From contig NC_003063.2 of assembly GCF_000092025.1 (NCBI RefSeq), positions 806,001 through 870,000 on the forward strand: a stretch of 64,000 bases of DNA, read 5' to 3'. Positions within the stretch are counted from its first letter, which is position 1, and each line of letters begins with the position of its first letter. The position numbers were made by a program, and so were the translations under genes. Source of the DNA: Agrobacterium fabrum str. C58 (GTDB lineage Bacteria > Pseudomonadota > Alphaproteobacteria > Rhizobiales > Rhizobiaceae). The notes below the pieces were generated by a model. That model saw only the letters and a program-made list of their open reading frames with translations, did no database searches and was not told the origin of the DNA. This document shows, in pieces, positions 35,242 through 44,302 of the stretch.

Positions 35242-36680
35242 TGAAGCGTAACCGCAAAGTCAAAATTCTTGCAACTCTCGGCCCGGCCTCTTCCGAAGAG
35301 GCCATGATCGAAAAGCTGCATCTTGCTGGCGCTGATCTTTTCCGGATCAACATGAGCCATGCGAGCCACGACGTGATGCGGACGCTCATTCAGCGTATCC
35401 GCTCTGTCGAAAGCCGCAACGGCCGTCCCATCGGCATTCTGGCCGACCTGCAGGGTCCCAAGCTGCGCGTCGGAAAATTCGCCGAGACGAAGGTCGATCT
35501 GGTTCCGGGCCAGACCTTCACGCTTGATAACAACGACACCCCCGGCGACAACACCCGCGTTTTCCTGCCGCATCCTGAAATTCTCGAGGCGGTCAAGCCC
35601 GGCCACCGTCTGCTGATCGATGACGGCAAGCTGCATCTGCGCGCTGAAAAGAGCGACGGCAAGAGCATCGTCACCACGGTCGTTTCCGGCACCCGGATTT
35701 CCGACCGCAAGGGCATCAGCCTGCCCGACACCCTGCTCGGCGTCGGCGTTCTGACCGACAAGGACCGCGTCGACCTCGATGCCGTTCTCGAGACCAACGA
35801 AGTGGACTGGGTTGCTCTTTCCTTCGTTCAGCGCCCTGAAGACCTGGCAGAAGTGCGCAAGATTTCCCGCGGCCGCGTTGGCCTGATGTCCAAGATCGAA
35901 AAGCCGCAGGCTGTTGAACGCATCGAGGAAATCATCGAGCTTTCCGATGCATTGATGGTTGCGCGCGGCGATCTTGGCGTGGAAATGCCGTTGGAAGCCG
36001 TTCCGGGCATCCAGAAGCAGCTGACCCGTGCCTGCCGGCGCGCCGGCAAACCCGTCGTCGTTGCCACCCAGATGCTGGAATCGATGATAACGGCACCGGT
36101 TCCGACCCGCGCGGAAGTATCGGACGTTGCAACGGCCGTATTCGAAGGCGCCGACGCCATCATGCTCTCGGCTGAGTCCGCTTCCGGCGATTATCCGATC
36201 GAAGCCGTATCGACCATGGCGTCTATCGCCAGCACGGTGGAACAGGACCCCTATTATTCCAACATCATCTACGCGCAGCGTCCGCAGCCGGAAGCAACCG
36301 GTGCCGACGCCATTTCGCTTGCCGCCCGCCAGATCGCTGAAACGCTGAAGCTTGCGGCGATCGTCACCTATACGTCCTCGGGCACGACCGGCCTGCGCGC
36401 CGCGCGCGAGCGGCCGCAGGTGCCGATCATTGCACTGTCACCGATCATCCAGACCGCACGCCGCCTGTCGGTCGTCTGGGGCCTGCACTGCGTCGTCACC
36501 GGCGATGCCAGCGATCTGGACGACATGGTGAACCGCGCTTGTCGCATCGTTGTTTCCGAAGGTTTCGGCAAGCCCGGTGATCGCATCATCATTTCCGCCG
36601 GCGTGCCGCTCGGCACCCCCGGCGCAACCAACATGGTGCGCATCGCCTATATCGGCTCGGACGGCCAGAGCGGCGTCTGA
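35241..36680 (+). CDS. pyk: Pyruvate kinase
   Basis: 479 residues. It converts phosphoenolpyruvate and ADP to pyruvate and ATP. It starts MKRNRKVKILATLGPASSEE; FRINMSHASHDVM near residue 35 and ILADLQGPKLRVGKF near 70 belong to the active-site barrel, and VGLMSKIEKPQAVERIEEI near 215 and MVARGDLGVEMPLE near 240 complete it. The C-terminal allosteric domain is present. The ATG overlaps the DUF1036 stop by one base (TGATG), so pyk is translated from an mRNA that first encodes an exported protein. A terminator follows. Confidence 0.97.
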   Translation: MKRNRKVKILATLGPASSEEAMIEKLHLAGADLFRINMSHASHDVMRTLIQRIRSVESRNGRPIGILADLQGPKLRVGKFAETKVDLVPGQTFTLDNNDTPGDNTRVFLPHPEILEAVKPGHRLLIDDGKLHLRAEKSDGKSIVTTVVSGTRISDRKGISLPDTLLGVGVLTDKDRVDLDAVLETNEVDWVALSFVQRPEDLAEVRKISRGRVGLMSKIEKPQAVERIEEIIELSDALMVARGDLGVEMPLEAVPGIQKQLTRACRRAGKPVVVATQMLESMITAPVPTRAEVSDVATAVFEGADAIMLSAESASGDYPIEAVSTMASIASTVEQDPYYSNIIYAQRPQPEATGADAISLAARQIAETLKLAAIVTYTSSGTTGLRAARERPQVPIIALSPIIQTARRLSVVWGLHCVVTGDASDLDDMVNRACRIVVSEGFGKPGDRIIISAGVPLGTPGATNMVRIAYIGSDGQSGV

Positions 36681-36699
36681 TAGACAAATATCAAGCAAC

Positions 36700-36729
36700 A
36701 AAAAACCCGCCGTCACCGGCGGGTTTTTT
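36700..36729. terminator. Terminator after pyk
   Basis: AAAAAACCCGCCG / CGGCGGGTTTTTT type stem with a 4-nt loop; A and T runs allow action on both strands, including the DUF882 gene. Confidence 0.9.
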
Positions 36730-36760
36730 GTTGGCCTTTCGGCCGTCTGATAAAACTGGC

Positions 36761-38665
36761 TCAGTGCATCTTCACCGGCGTGCTGAAGCGGCTGGATTCG
36801 ATCGCCACGGCACCCGGTTTGAAGCTCGCCGAGGTCGCCGAAGCCGACATCTCCTTGCTGAGCATACGGTTGGCGACAACGCGTGGCGCCTTTACCGAGC
36901 GTCCGGTCGTGCCCTTGTTCTGGTTGAGCGCCCAATCCGAAATAAGATCCTGCGTCAGGCGTCCACCGCCGACCATGGCCTGCTCGGAAACAACCGCATC
37001 CTGCTTGCTAGGGCGCGAACCCTTGGTTGGAAGGCCGGCGCTGAGGCCACCATTGATGGCGGGCTTCAGATCGAAAGCATCCCCAAAACCAGGCTGCGGC
37101 GCGGCCTTGGCCGTTTCGGCTGGCGCGACGGTAACCTTGTGGTTGACGGCAGCCGGGAATGGTGCCGCCGTCGGCATGGCCGCGGACTGGACCTGCGACC
37201 GGGCAGCCTGACCGCTCTGTTCGAGAGCCGCAACCACGGTCGGCGAAAGCGTATCCTGCTGCGCCTCGGCCAGATCGTCTTCGCCTTCCTGATCAGTGTT
37301 TGCCGCCGCCAGCAGGGCTTCTGCCACGGCCGGACGATTGGCCGGAACCGGGATAGAAGCGAGTTCGCCGGTAGCAGCCGGTGTCGCACCATCGGCGGAA
37401 GCCGTTAGGATTGATCCTTCCGCATCACCCTTCATGCCGCGCGGGCCGAGAAGGGTGGGCACGGGCACCGAAACCTCAGCCAGATCGGCAAATTGCTGGC
37501 GCTCAGCCGGAGCTGACGTCGGCGTCGGCATGGTCGCCGCCTGTAGCGCATCCTGCGCGGCATTGCGGGCCGGAGAATAGAGCGCGGTCGCAAGGCCGGC
37601 ATTGGCAGGCGGCTGGTTGCCGAATGCTGGACGAGCCGTCGGCAGCGGCGCATCGTTCACGCCTGGAAGGGCCTGCGCCGAAGCAACAGCGATGGTGGGT
37701 TCAGGCTCGGGAGCCGCCTGCTGCGGAGCCGGGCGAGCGACAGCCGGGCGCTCTGCGGGCTCCGGCGCTGCGATGCTATCGGGATCTTCATCCTCGTCAC
37801 CACCACCAAAGAGGGCCTGCAACAGGGTCTTACGCTTGCCGCCACCACCGGAGGAAGCAGGGCCGGAGCCGGCGCTGGAAGCAACCTGAATTGAGGAAGA
37901 GCTAACGCGCTTCTTGTAATCGGCGAGCGCCTGCTCGTAACCGGGCAGCGGCTTACCGTCAGAGGGCACATGCAGTGTATTGCCCTTCGGGAAGATGCGC
38001 ACGAGTTCCTGACGGCTCATGCGTGGCCAGGCGCGAACGCCGCCGACATCCATATGCACGAAGGGAGAACCGGAGGTCGGATAAAAGCCGACGCCGCCGA
38101 TCTGCATCTGCATGCCGATTTCACGCAGGGTGGCGAGCTTTACGCCGGGGATGTAAAAATCCATGGCCTTGCCGAGCATATGCTGGCTTTTTTCCGCGAC
38201 ACCCTTGGTGCGCGTGCGCAGCAGGCCATTGGTCTCAGGCGATCGGAAGGCCGAAACGACATTGATGTAATCGGTTGCGCCGCTGCGGCGATAGACTTCC
38301 CAGACAAGATCGAAAAGTCGCGGGTCCATCCGCGTCGGCTGGTTGCGGCGCCAGTCACGCAGGAAACGGTTCAGTTCCTGCAGGCCCTTCTGGTCGTATT
38401 TGCCATTGCGCTTGAAGGTGATGACCGCCTTCTCGCGTGTATGGATGTAATACAGTTTGAGGCTGCGCGTCTCGGCGGCGGCTTCCGTCGCCGAAACACC
38501 TACGAAAGGCATAGCGGCGAGCATCAGGCAGGCAAAGGTGACAGCGCGTGCCGACAGCTTCGTGCATATATCCTTGATCAAGCCGCGCGCGATCTTTGTC
38601 GAAAGCGCGTTATTCCGATGCAGATATGGCAATTCGATCCCCGCCTGGAAGACAATTTCTGTCAC
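36761..38665 (-). CDS. DUF882 peptidase M15-like cell-wall protein with a long low-complexity tail
   Basis: 634 residues from a GTG with GAGG upstream. A cytoplasmic start of ~36 residues leads to a hydrophobic export segment (AVTFACLMLAAMPFVGVSAT). Residues about 70-225 are a DUF882/YcbK-type domain: SAFRSPETN, the metal-ligand pattern SQHMLGKAMDF and a second FVHMDVG, with VSAFRSP typical of DD-/LD-peptidases acting on peptidoglycan. Residues about 260-634 are rich in Ala, Pro and Ser without a recognisable fold. E. coli YcbK is only about 180 residues, so the tail is special to this group. Confidence 0.85.
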   Translation of the reverse strand: MTEIVFQAGIELPYLHRNNALSTKIARGLIKDICTKLSARAVTFACLMLAAMPFVGVSATEAAAETRSLKLYYIHTREKAVITFKRNGKYDQKGLQELNRFLRDWRRNQPTRMDPRLFDLVWEVYRRSGATDYINVVSAFRSPETNGLLRTRTKGVAEKSQHMLGKAMDFYIPGVKLATLREIGMQMQIGGVGFYPTSGSPFVHMDVGGVRAWPRMSRQELVRIFPKGNTLHVPSDGKPLPGYEQALADYKKRVSSSSIQVASSAGSGPASSGGGGKRKTLLQALFGGGDEDEDPDSIAAPEPAERPAVARPAPQQAAPEPEPTIAVASAQALPGVNDAPLPTARPAFGNQPPANAGLATALYSPARNAAQDALQAATMPTPTSAPAERQQFADLAEVSVPVPTLLGPRGMKGDAEGSILTASADGATPAATGELASIPVPANRPAVAEALLAAANTDQEGEDDLAEAQQDTLSPTVVAALEQSGQAARSQVQSAAMPTAAPFPAAVNHKVTVAPAETAKAAPQPGFGDAFDLKPAINGGLSAGLPTKGSRPSKQDAVVSEQAMVGGGRLTQDLISDWALNQNKGTTGRSVKAPRVVANRMLSKEMSASATSASFKPGAVAIESSRFSTPVKMH

Positions 38666-38841
38666 ATTGCCTCAAATGAACGTCAAATACGGTGACACGA
38701 TGGCAAAATTACCACACACATGCAACCTTCCTCTACATAGTGAATCAGCCACTAACAAGAGGTTTATAGACGGTAAGCGGATATCCTTGCTCAGAAGTTA
38801 ACGAATTTCACGATCTGCCCTGGAATAAACGGTTTGGACTC

Positions 38842-40383
38842 TCATGCGACGTCTCGAAGCGGATCATCCGGATCGATGCCATAATCTTTCAGCTTGCGAT
38901 AAAGCGTAGAGCGGCCGATGCCGAGCTTTCTCGCGACCTGGCTCATCTGGCCGCGATAAAAACGCAGGGCGAAACGGATGAGCTCCTCCTCGATCTCTGC
39001 CAGTTTCCGGATATTGCCCGAATCGTCCGTGCTGGAGATCAGGTTTCCGCCACGATAGATCGTGGTGGAGATATCCGACGGCTCCTCGATAACAGCATGG
39101 CTTTCGGCAGCCGGCGGCGGTGAATAGGCCGCAAGCTTCAACGACGATCCGGATGGTGAGCGGATAATATCGTCCCCATCATCACCGTTCGAAAATTCCG
39201 GCAGCTGCAGCGCGATCTGCGGAAAATCGGAATCCGACAGTTCCGAACCCTGCGACAGAACCACGGCACGGAAAACGGCGTTTTCCAACTGGCGGATATT
39301 GCCGGGCCAGTCATAGGCCGTCAGCAGCGCCAGCGCACTGGCATCGAGGCCGACGGGATTGGGCAGTTTCTGCTCCGCCGAAAAGCGTTCGGCGAAAACC
39401 CGCGCCAGATGGGGAATATCTTCCTTGCGCCGGCGCAGCGCCGGAATGGTGATCGGGAAGACGTTGAGGCGATAATAGAGGTCCTCGCGGAAGCGGCCTT
39501 CCTTCACCTCTTCGATAAGGTTCTTGTTGGTGGCCGAAATCAGCCGCACATTGACCTTCTGCACCCGCGCGGAGCCGACGGTTTCGATTTCGCCCTGCTG
39601 CACGGCGCGCAGCAGCTTCACCTGTACGTCGAGCGGCAGATCACCGATTTCATCGAGGAACAGCGTGCCGCCATCCGCCTCCATGAATTTGCCGACATGT
39701 TTTTCCGTCGCACCCGTGAAGGCGCCCTTCTCGTGGCCAAAGAGGATGCTTTCCACGAGATTATGGGGAATGGCACCGCAATTGACTGTTATGAACGGCT
39801 TGTTCGCCCGGTCGCCGCCTGACTGGATGGCGCGGGCGACCATTTCCTTGCCGACACCGGATTCGCCTTCCAGCACCACGGGAATGCTGGACTGGGCGGC
39901 GCGCTGCGCCAGTTCGATGACCCTCAGCATTGCGGGGCTTGCGGAAACGATATCGGTAAAATTCACTGCATTGCTCCGTCCGCGCCTGCCCGTGCGGGCC
40001 TTTGCCTCTTTCCTGTCGAGCTTGAGCGCATTGGAGATGGCGGCGCCGATCCTTTCCGGCGAAACCGGCTTCACGACGAAATCAAAAGCGCCGGCGCGCA
40101 TGGCCTGCACAACGGTGTCGATGCCGCCCTGTCCGGTTTGTACGATGACCGGAACATCCGTGCCGAGTTCGCCTACAGCTTTCAGAAAGGCAAGCCCGTC
40201 CATTTCCGGCATCATCAGATCGAGGACAATGACGTTGATCTCGCCACTATATTGCTTGAGCAATTCCAGCCCCGCCCTGCCGTTTTCGGCAAGCAAGGCC
40301 AGATGCCCATAACGTTCCACCGCATTTTTGAGCAGGCGGCGCTGGACGGGATCATCGTCTATCACGAGAACATGCGCGGTCAT
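38842..40383 (-). CDS. Sigma-54-dependent response regulator, NtrC family (orphan)
   Basis: 513 residues. Receiver domain 1-120 with IDDDP at 8-12 and phospho-acceptor Asp55 (IVLDLMMPEMDG). AAA+ domain about 145-385: Walker A GESGVGKE, the sigma-54 contact GAFTGA, Walker B GGTLFLDEIGDLP. The C-terminal HTH is QVARKLGIGRSTLYRKLKDYG. It activates promoters with sigma-54 after phosphorylation. No histidine kinase lies beside it, so its sensor is elsewhere. The neighbouring genes give no sure target. An ~60-residue acidic and Ser-rich linker sits between the AAA+ and HTH parts. Confidence 0.93.
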   Translation of the reverse strand: MTAHVLVIDDDPVQRRLLKNAVERYGHLALLAENGRAGLELLKQYSGEINVIVLDLMMPEMDGLAFLKAVGELGTDVPVIVQTGQGGIDTVVQAMRAGAFDFVVKPVSPERIGAAISNALKLDRKEAKARTGRRGRSNAVNFTDIVSASPAMLRVIELAQRAAQSSIPVVLEGESGVGKEMVARAIQSGGDRANKPFITVNCGAIPHNLVESILFGHEKGAFTGATEKHVGKFMEADGGTLFLDEIGDLPLDVQVKLLRAVQQGEIETVGSARVQKVNVRLISATNKNLIEEVKEGRFREDLYYRLNVFPITIPALRRRKEDIPHLARVFAERFSAEQKLPNPVGLDASALALLTAYDWPGNIRQLENAVFRAVVLSQGSELSDSDFPQIALQLPEFSNGDDGDDIIRSPSGSSLKLAAYSPPPAAESHAVIEEPSDISTTIYRGGNLISSTDDSGNIRKLAEIEEELIRFALRFYRGQMSQVARKLGIGRSTLYRKLKDYGIDPDDPLRDVA

Positions 40384-40552
40384 TTTTAGCTCCGGTTTCC
40401 GGTTTATGGACCTGCTTCATGCGGTCCCTTATGCCGCACTTTGGCACGGGAGATTTGAACATCCAGTTTTGAGAATTGCTTGCATTTTATCCATTGCCGC
40501 GGGAAACAGGGTCCCCATATGCTTTGAAAGCATAACCAGAAGGATACGTCCG

Positions 40553-42403
40553 ATGACCCTCCACCGCCCCGCTCCGCACCCCGTATTCTCGCTTGCCGAA
40601 ACCTCCGGCCCGGTGCTCGGCGATCTGCCGGGCTGGAAACTCTCGGATCTCTATCCGTCTGGGGATTCACCGGAATATAAGCGCGATCTCGAAAAGGCAG
40701 CTTCGATGGCAGCAGCTTTCGAGGCAAAATGGAAGGACAAGCTCGAATCCGCCGCAAAGGCCAAAGGCGAAGACGGTATCGGCGCGGCGCTGAAGGACTA
40801 TGAAGCGCTGGACGACCTTATCGGCCGCATCGGCTCCTTTGCCGGCCTTACTTATTTTTCCGATACGTCAAACCCGGCAAATGGCAAGCTATACGGTGAT
40901 GCTCAGGCGAAACTGACGGAGATTTCCGCGCACCTGCTGTTCTTCACGCTGGAACTCAACCGCATCGACGATGCCGTGATGGATGCCTGCATGGCGAACG
41001 ATGCCGCAGCGGGCCACTACCGTCCCTGGCTGGTAGACCTGCGCAAGGACAAGCCGCACCAGCTCGACGATCAGCTCGAGCAGCTGTTTCTTGAAAAATC
41101 GATGACCAGCGCGGCAGCCTTCAACCGCCTGTTCGACGAAACGATGGCCGACCTGCGTTTCGACATTGATGGCGCAAGCCTTTCGCTGGAAGTGACGCTC
41201 AATATGCTGCAGGAGCCGGAGCCGGAAACCCGCAGGAAGGCGGCGGAAGCGTTGAGCGCCACCTTCAAGGACAATCTGCGGGTCTTCACCCTCATCACCA
41301 ATACGCTTGCCAAGGACAAGGATATTTCCGACCGTTGGCGCAACTTCGAGGATATTGCCGACAGCCGTCATCTGGCCAATCGTGTCGAGCGCGACGTGGT
41401 CGATGCCTTGGCTGCGGCTGTCAAAAAGGCCTATCCGCGCCTTTCGCATCGTTATTATGCCATGAAGGCGAAATGGCTCGGCATGGAGCAGATGAATTAT
41501 TGGGACCGCAACGCGCCGCTTCCCGATACGTCGAATACGATCATCCCCTGGGATGAAGCGAAGGATACCGTGCTTTCCGCTTATGGCAATTTCGCCCCTG
41601 AAATGGCCGATATCGCCCGCAGATTCTTCGACGAAGAGTGGATCGACGCGCCTGCCCGCCCCGGCAAGGCGCCCGGCGCCTTCGCCCATCCGACCGTGCC
41701 CTCAGCTCATCCTTACGTGCTCGTCAACTATCTCGGCAAACCGCGCGACGTGATGACGCTTGCCCATGAGCTTGGCCATGGCGTGCACCAGGTGCTGGCC
41801 GGCCAACAGGGGGCGCTGATGTGCGCAACTCCGCTGACGCTTGCCGAGACCGCTTCCGTCTTCGGCGAAATGCTGACCTTCCGCAAGCTGCTCGACGACA
41901 CGAAAGATATCCGGGAACGCAAAGCAATGCTCGCCCGCAAGGTCGAGGACATGATCAATACGGTCGTGCGCCAGATCGCATTTTACGAATTCGAGCGCAA
42001 ACTGCACACCGCCCGCAAAGAGGGCGAGCTTACCTCGGAGCAGATCGGCGAATTGTGGCTCTCCGTTCAGGCCGAAAGCCTCGGCCCGGCCATCCGGATT
42101 TCGGAGGGTTACGAGACATGGTGGACATACATCCCCCATTTCATCCATTCGCCCTTTTATGTTTACGCCTATGCCTTCGGCGATTGCCTGGTGAACTCGC
42201 TCTATGCGGTTTACCAGAAGGCCGAAGCGGGTTTTCAGGAGAAATATTTCGAGCTTCTGAAAGCCGGCGGCACCAAGCACCATTCGGAGCTTCTGAAACC
42301 CTTTGGCCTCGATGCGACCGATCCTTCCTTCTGGGACAAGGGCCTTTCGATGATCGAAGGACTGATCGACGAGTTGGAAGAGCTGGACAGGAAACAGGCT
42401 TAA
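40553..42403 (+). CDS. pepF: M3 family oligoendopeptidase F
   Basis: 616 residues from the ATG at 40553 (MTLHRPAPHPVFSLAETSG), preceded by AGAAGGATACG; an earlier reading of the frame lies in the divergent promoter region and is rejected. The zinc-peptidase motif HELGH is at residues 405-409 (LAHELGHGVHQVLAG), followed by the second-ligand glutamate in LAETASVFGEML. It cleaves short peptides (about 7-17 residues) in the cytoplasm. N-terminal residues 1-200 are the helical lid of this family. Confidence 0.95.
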   Translation: MTLHRPAPHPVFSLAETSGPVLGDLPGWKLSDLYPSGDSPEYKRDLEKAASMAAAFEAKWKDKLESAAKAKGEDGIGAALKDYEALDDLIGRIGSFAGLTYFSDTSNPANGKLYGDAQAKLTEISAHLLFFTLELNRIDDAVMDACMANDAAAGHYRPWLVDLRKDKPHQLDDQLEQLFLEKSMTSAAAFNRLFDETMADLRFDIDGASLSLEVTLNMLQEPEPETRRKAAEALSATFKDNLRVFTLITNTLAKDKDISDRWRNFEDIADSRHLANRVERDVVDALAAAVKKAYPRLSHRYYAMKAKWLGMEQMNYWDRNAPLPDTSNTIIPWDEAKDTVLSAYGNFAPEMADIARRFFDEEWIDAPARPGKAPGAFAHPTVPSAHPYVLVNYLGKPRDVMTLAHELGHGVHQVLAGQQGALMCATPLTLAETASVFGEMLTFRKLLDDTKDIRERKAMLARKVEDMINTVVRQIAFYEFERKLHTARKEGELTSEQIGELWLSVQAESLGPAIRISEGYETWWTYIPHFIHSPFYVYAYAFGDCLVNSLYAVYQKAEAGFQEKYFELLKAGGTKHHSELLKPFGLDATDPSFWDKGLSMIEGLIDELEELDRKQA

Positions 42404-42411
42404 TCTCTTCG

Positions 42412-42450
42412 ACCGGCAAAGCTAACCTATTTCGGACAAGCTTTGCCGGT
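42412..42450. terminator. Long stem-loop between pepF and the aminotransferase gene
   Basis: A perfect 12-bp stem ACCGGCAAAGCT / AGCTTTGCCGGT with a 15-nt loop, followed only by TGATATT. The weak T tail makes it an unsure terminator. Confidence 0.5.
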
Positions 42451-42502
42451 TGATATTGCCAGCGGAGAGACCGGTAAACCTTCCAGGCGACGAGCACAGG
42501 CC

Positions 42503-43138
42503 ATGAAACGCAAACCCGCAGATCTGACCCTGAGGGAAACCCTGCGATGGGAGCCGCAAACCGGCTTTCAGCGCATCGACCAGCATATGCGCCGGCTATT
42601 GCGCTCCGCCGATGCGCTGGGTTTTCGCGCGCCCGTCAATGCGGTTCAGGTGCTGGAAAAGCAGGTGGGCGGTGAAAAGCCGCTCTGCGTCAGGCTGGTC
42701 ATGAACTACAAGGGCGAGCTGGATATCGAAACGGTCGAATTCCGTCCGTTGCCTGAAAATGCCGTCTGGCGCGTCCGCATTGCCAGACAGACAACACTCG
42801 ATTCCGCCGATACCTTCTATCGCCACAAGTCGTCTCGCCGGGAGCCCTATGATGCCGCTCGCGCCGAATTTTCAGCCGAGGAGGCAGACGAGGTGTTGCT
42901 GCTCAACGAACGCGGCGAATTGTGCGAGGGATCGTCGACCAGCATTTTCGTCGAAATGCCTGAAGGGCCGATGCTGACACCGCCGCTCGACAGCGGCATT
43001 CTGCCGGGTGTGCTGCGCGCCGACCTAATCCGCGAACGCCGGGCACGCGGGCAGGCGCTGAAGCCGGAGGATATTGCCGGTCGGAAAATCTTCGTCGGCA
43101 ATTCGCTGGAGGGATTGATTGCAGCGGAACTGATTTAA
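42503..43138 (+). CDS. Aminotransferase class IV protein (PabC-like aminodeoxychorismate lyase)
   Basis: 211 residues from the ATG at 42503. It is a short fold-type IV PLP enzyme: the N-terminus carries LRETLRWEPQTGFQRIDQHM, the likely PLP lysine lies in TFYRHKSSRREPYD, and ELCEGSSTSIFVEM with LPGVLRADLIRE at the C-terminus is the PabC/BCAT signature. PabC lyses aminodeoxychorismate to p-aminobenzoate for folate. Usually 260-280 residues, so this version is short at both ends. No pabA/pabB is near; D-amino acid or branched-chain transaminase activity cannot be excluded. Confidence 0.8.
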   Translation: MKRKPADLTLRETLRWEPQTGFQRIDQHMRRLLRSADALGFRAPVNAVQVLEKQVGGEKPLCVRLVMNYKGELDIETVEFRPLPENAVWRVRIARQTTLDSADTFYRHKSSRREPYDAARAEFSAEEADEVLLLNERGELCEGSSTSIFVEMPEGPMLTPPLDSGILPGVLRADLIRERRARGQALKPEDIAGRKIFVGNSLEGLIAAELI

Positions 43139-44043
43139 ACCGTGACCGCCAGAAGCCGGTCGCGGCCTTTTTCCTTGGCCGCATAAAGCGCCTGATCGGC
43201 GCGCATGAAAACATCGTCGGCGTTTTCCATCATCCGAAAAACGGTCATGCCGGCCGAGCAGCTGTAGGAGAAATCCGGGAACTCCGAGAGCGGTCTGGAA
43301 AGGCGTACCTTCTGCAGCAGCCGCTCGACGATCTCCCGGCCCTCGGCGATCGAACTGCGCGGCAGGATGAGCATGAATTCTTCTCCGCCGATCCTGCCGA
43401 AACAATCCACCCGCCGGATGACGGAATGGGCGATGCCGACAAAATCGCGCAGCACCGCATCCCCACATTTGTGGCCGAAGCGATCGTTGATCTGCTTGAA
43501 AAAATCGATGTCGAGCGTGCAAAGGCAAAAGGGCGCTTCAAGCCCCTTGGAAACCTGTTCCACCTGTAAGGCAAGCTTGGCGAAAACGAAGCGACGGTTC
43601 GCCGTACCCGTCAATTCATCCGTCTGCGAGGCGCGCACTGCCAGATCGCGGTCCTGCCGCAGCGTCCTGTAACCCTGACGCAATTCGGTAACATCGCTTG
43701 CGACGCAGAGCATCCAGCCATCCTGCTGCACCGTTTCCGTCATCCAGAACCAGCGACCGTCGTAAAGGTCCATCTCGAAGGCACGATAGGGCAGCTTGCC
43801 ACGCCGGGACTGTGCCGAGAGCAGCCATCCCTCGAAATCATTGTTGCGGATGACGACACCGGTGCGCAGCCGGTGGTTCAGCCGCATGATGTCTGCCCAG
43901 GTCGGAAAATCACCATCGGCAAGTTGAAAGCTTTCCCGAAACGACGGATTGGCATGGCGCAGCCGGTCGTTGGAATCGTAAAGGGCGATAAGAACGGGGG
44001 TGGCGCTCTGAAGCGCTGCGACACGCTCTAAAAGATCATTCAA
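43135..44043 (-). CDS. PAS-GGDEF diguanylate cyclase
   Basis: 302 residues. Residues about 15-125 are a PAS fold (TPVLIALYDSNDRLRHANPS), and 140-300 a GGDEF domain. The active-site loop reads GGEEF, a functional variant, and the inhibitory I-site RRVD lies five residues before it, so c-di-GMP synthesis with product feedback is predicted. TDELTGTANRRFV near 140 marks the domain start. Its stop codon overlaps that of the convergent PabC-like gene by four bases. No membrane segment is present, so it is cytoplasmic and senses through PAS. Confidence 0.92.
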   Translation of the reverse strand: MNDLLERVAALQSATPVLIALYDSNDRLRHANPSFRESFQLADGDFPTWADIMRLNHRLRTGVVIRNNDFEGWLLSAQSRRGKLPYRAFEMDLYDGRWFWMTETVQQDGWMLCVASDVTELRQGYRTLRQDRDLAVRASQTDELTGTANRRFVFAKLALQVEQVSKGLEAPFCLCTLDIDFFKQINDRFGHKCGDAVLRDFVGIAHSVIRRVDCFGRIGGEEFMLILPRSSIAEGREIVERLLQKVRLSRPLSEFPDFSYSCSAGMTVFRMMENADDVFMRADQALYAAKEKGRDRLLAVTV

Positions 44044-44302
44044 CAGGTAGCTCCCCTGCGATGGCTAAAAATTTCCCTGTCGTCATGCGGCCCTAGCCCC
44101 CGAGCCTTTGGACGCCTGCACGAAAATCAGGGCTTAATTATAAACGCACTCTCTAAAATGCGAAGGGGCAGAATATGGTGGAAAGAATGTGTAGACCCAT
44201 CTCGGCGTCATTACCGTCATATGTCCGTCATCCACCTGCCCTTTATTGTGGCACGCTTTTATGATCTAGCTTACTTATTGGCTGAAAAAGGAAAATTGAC
44301 GA

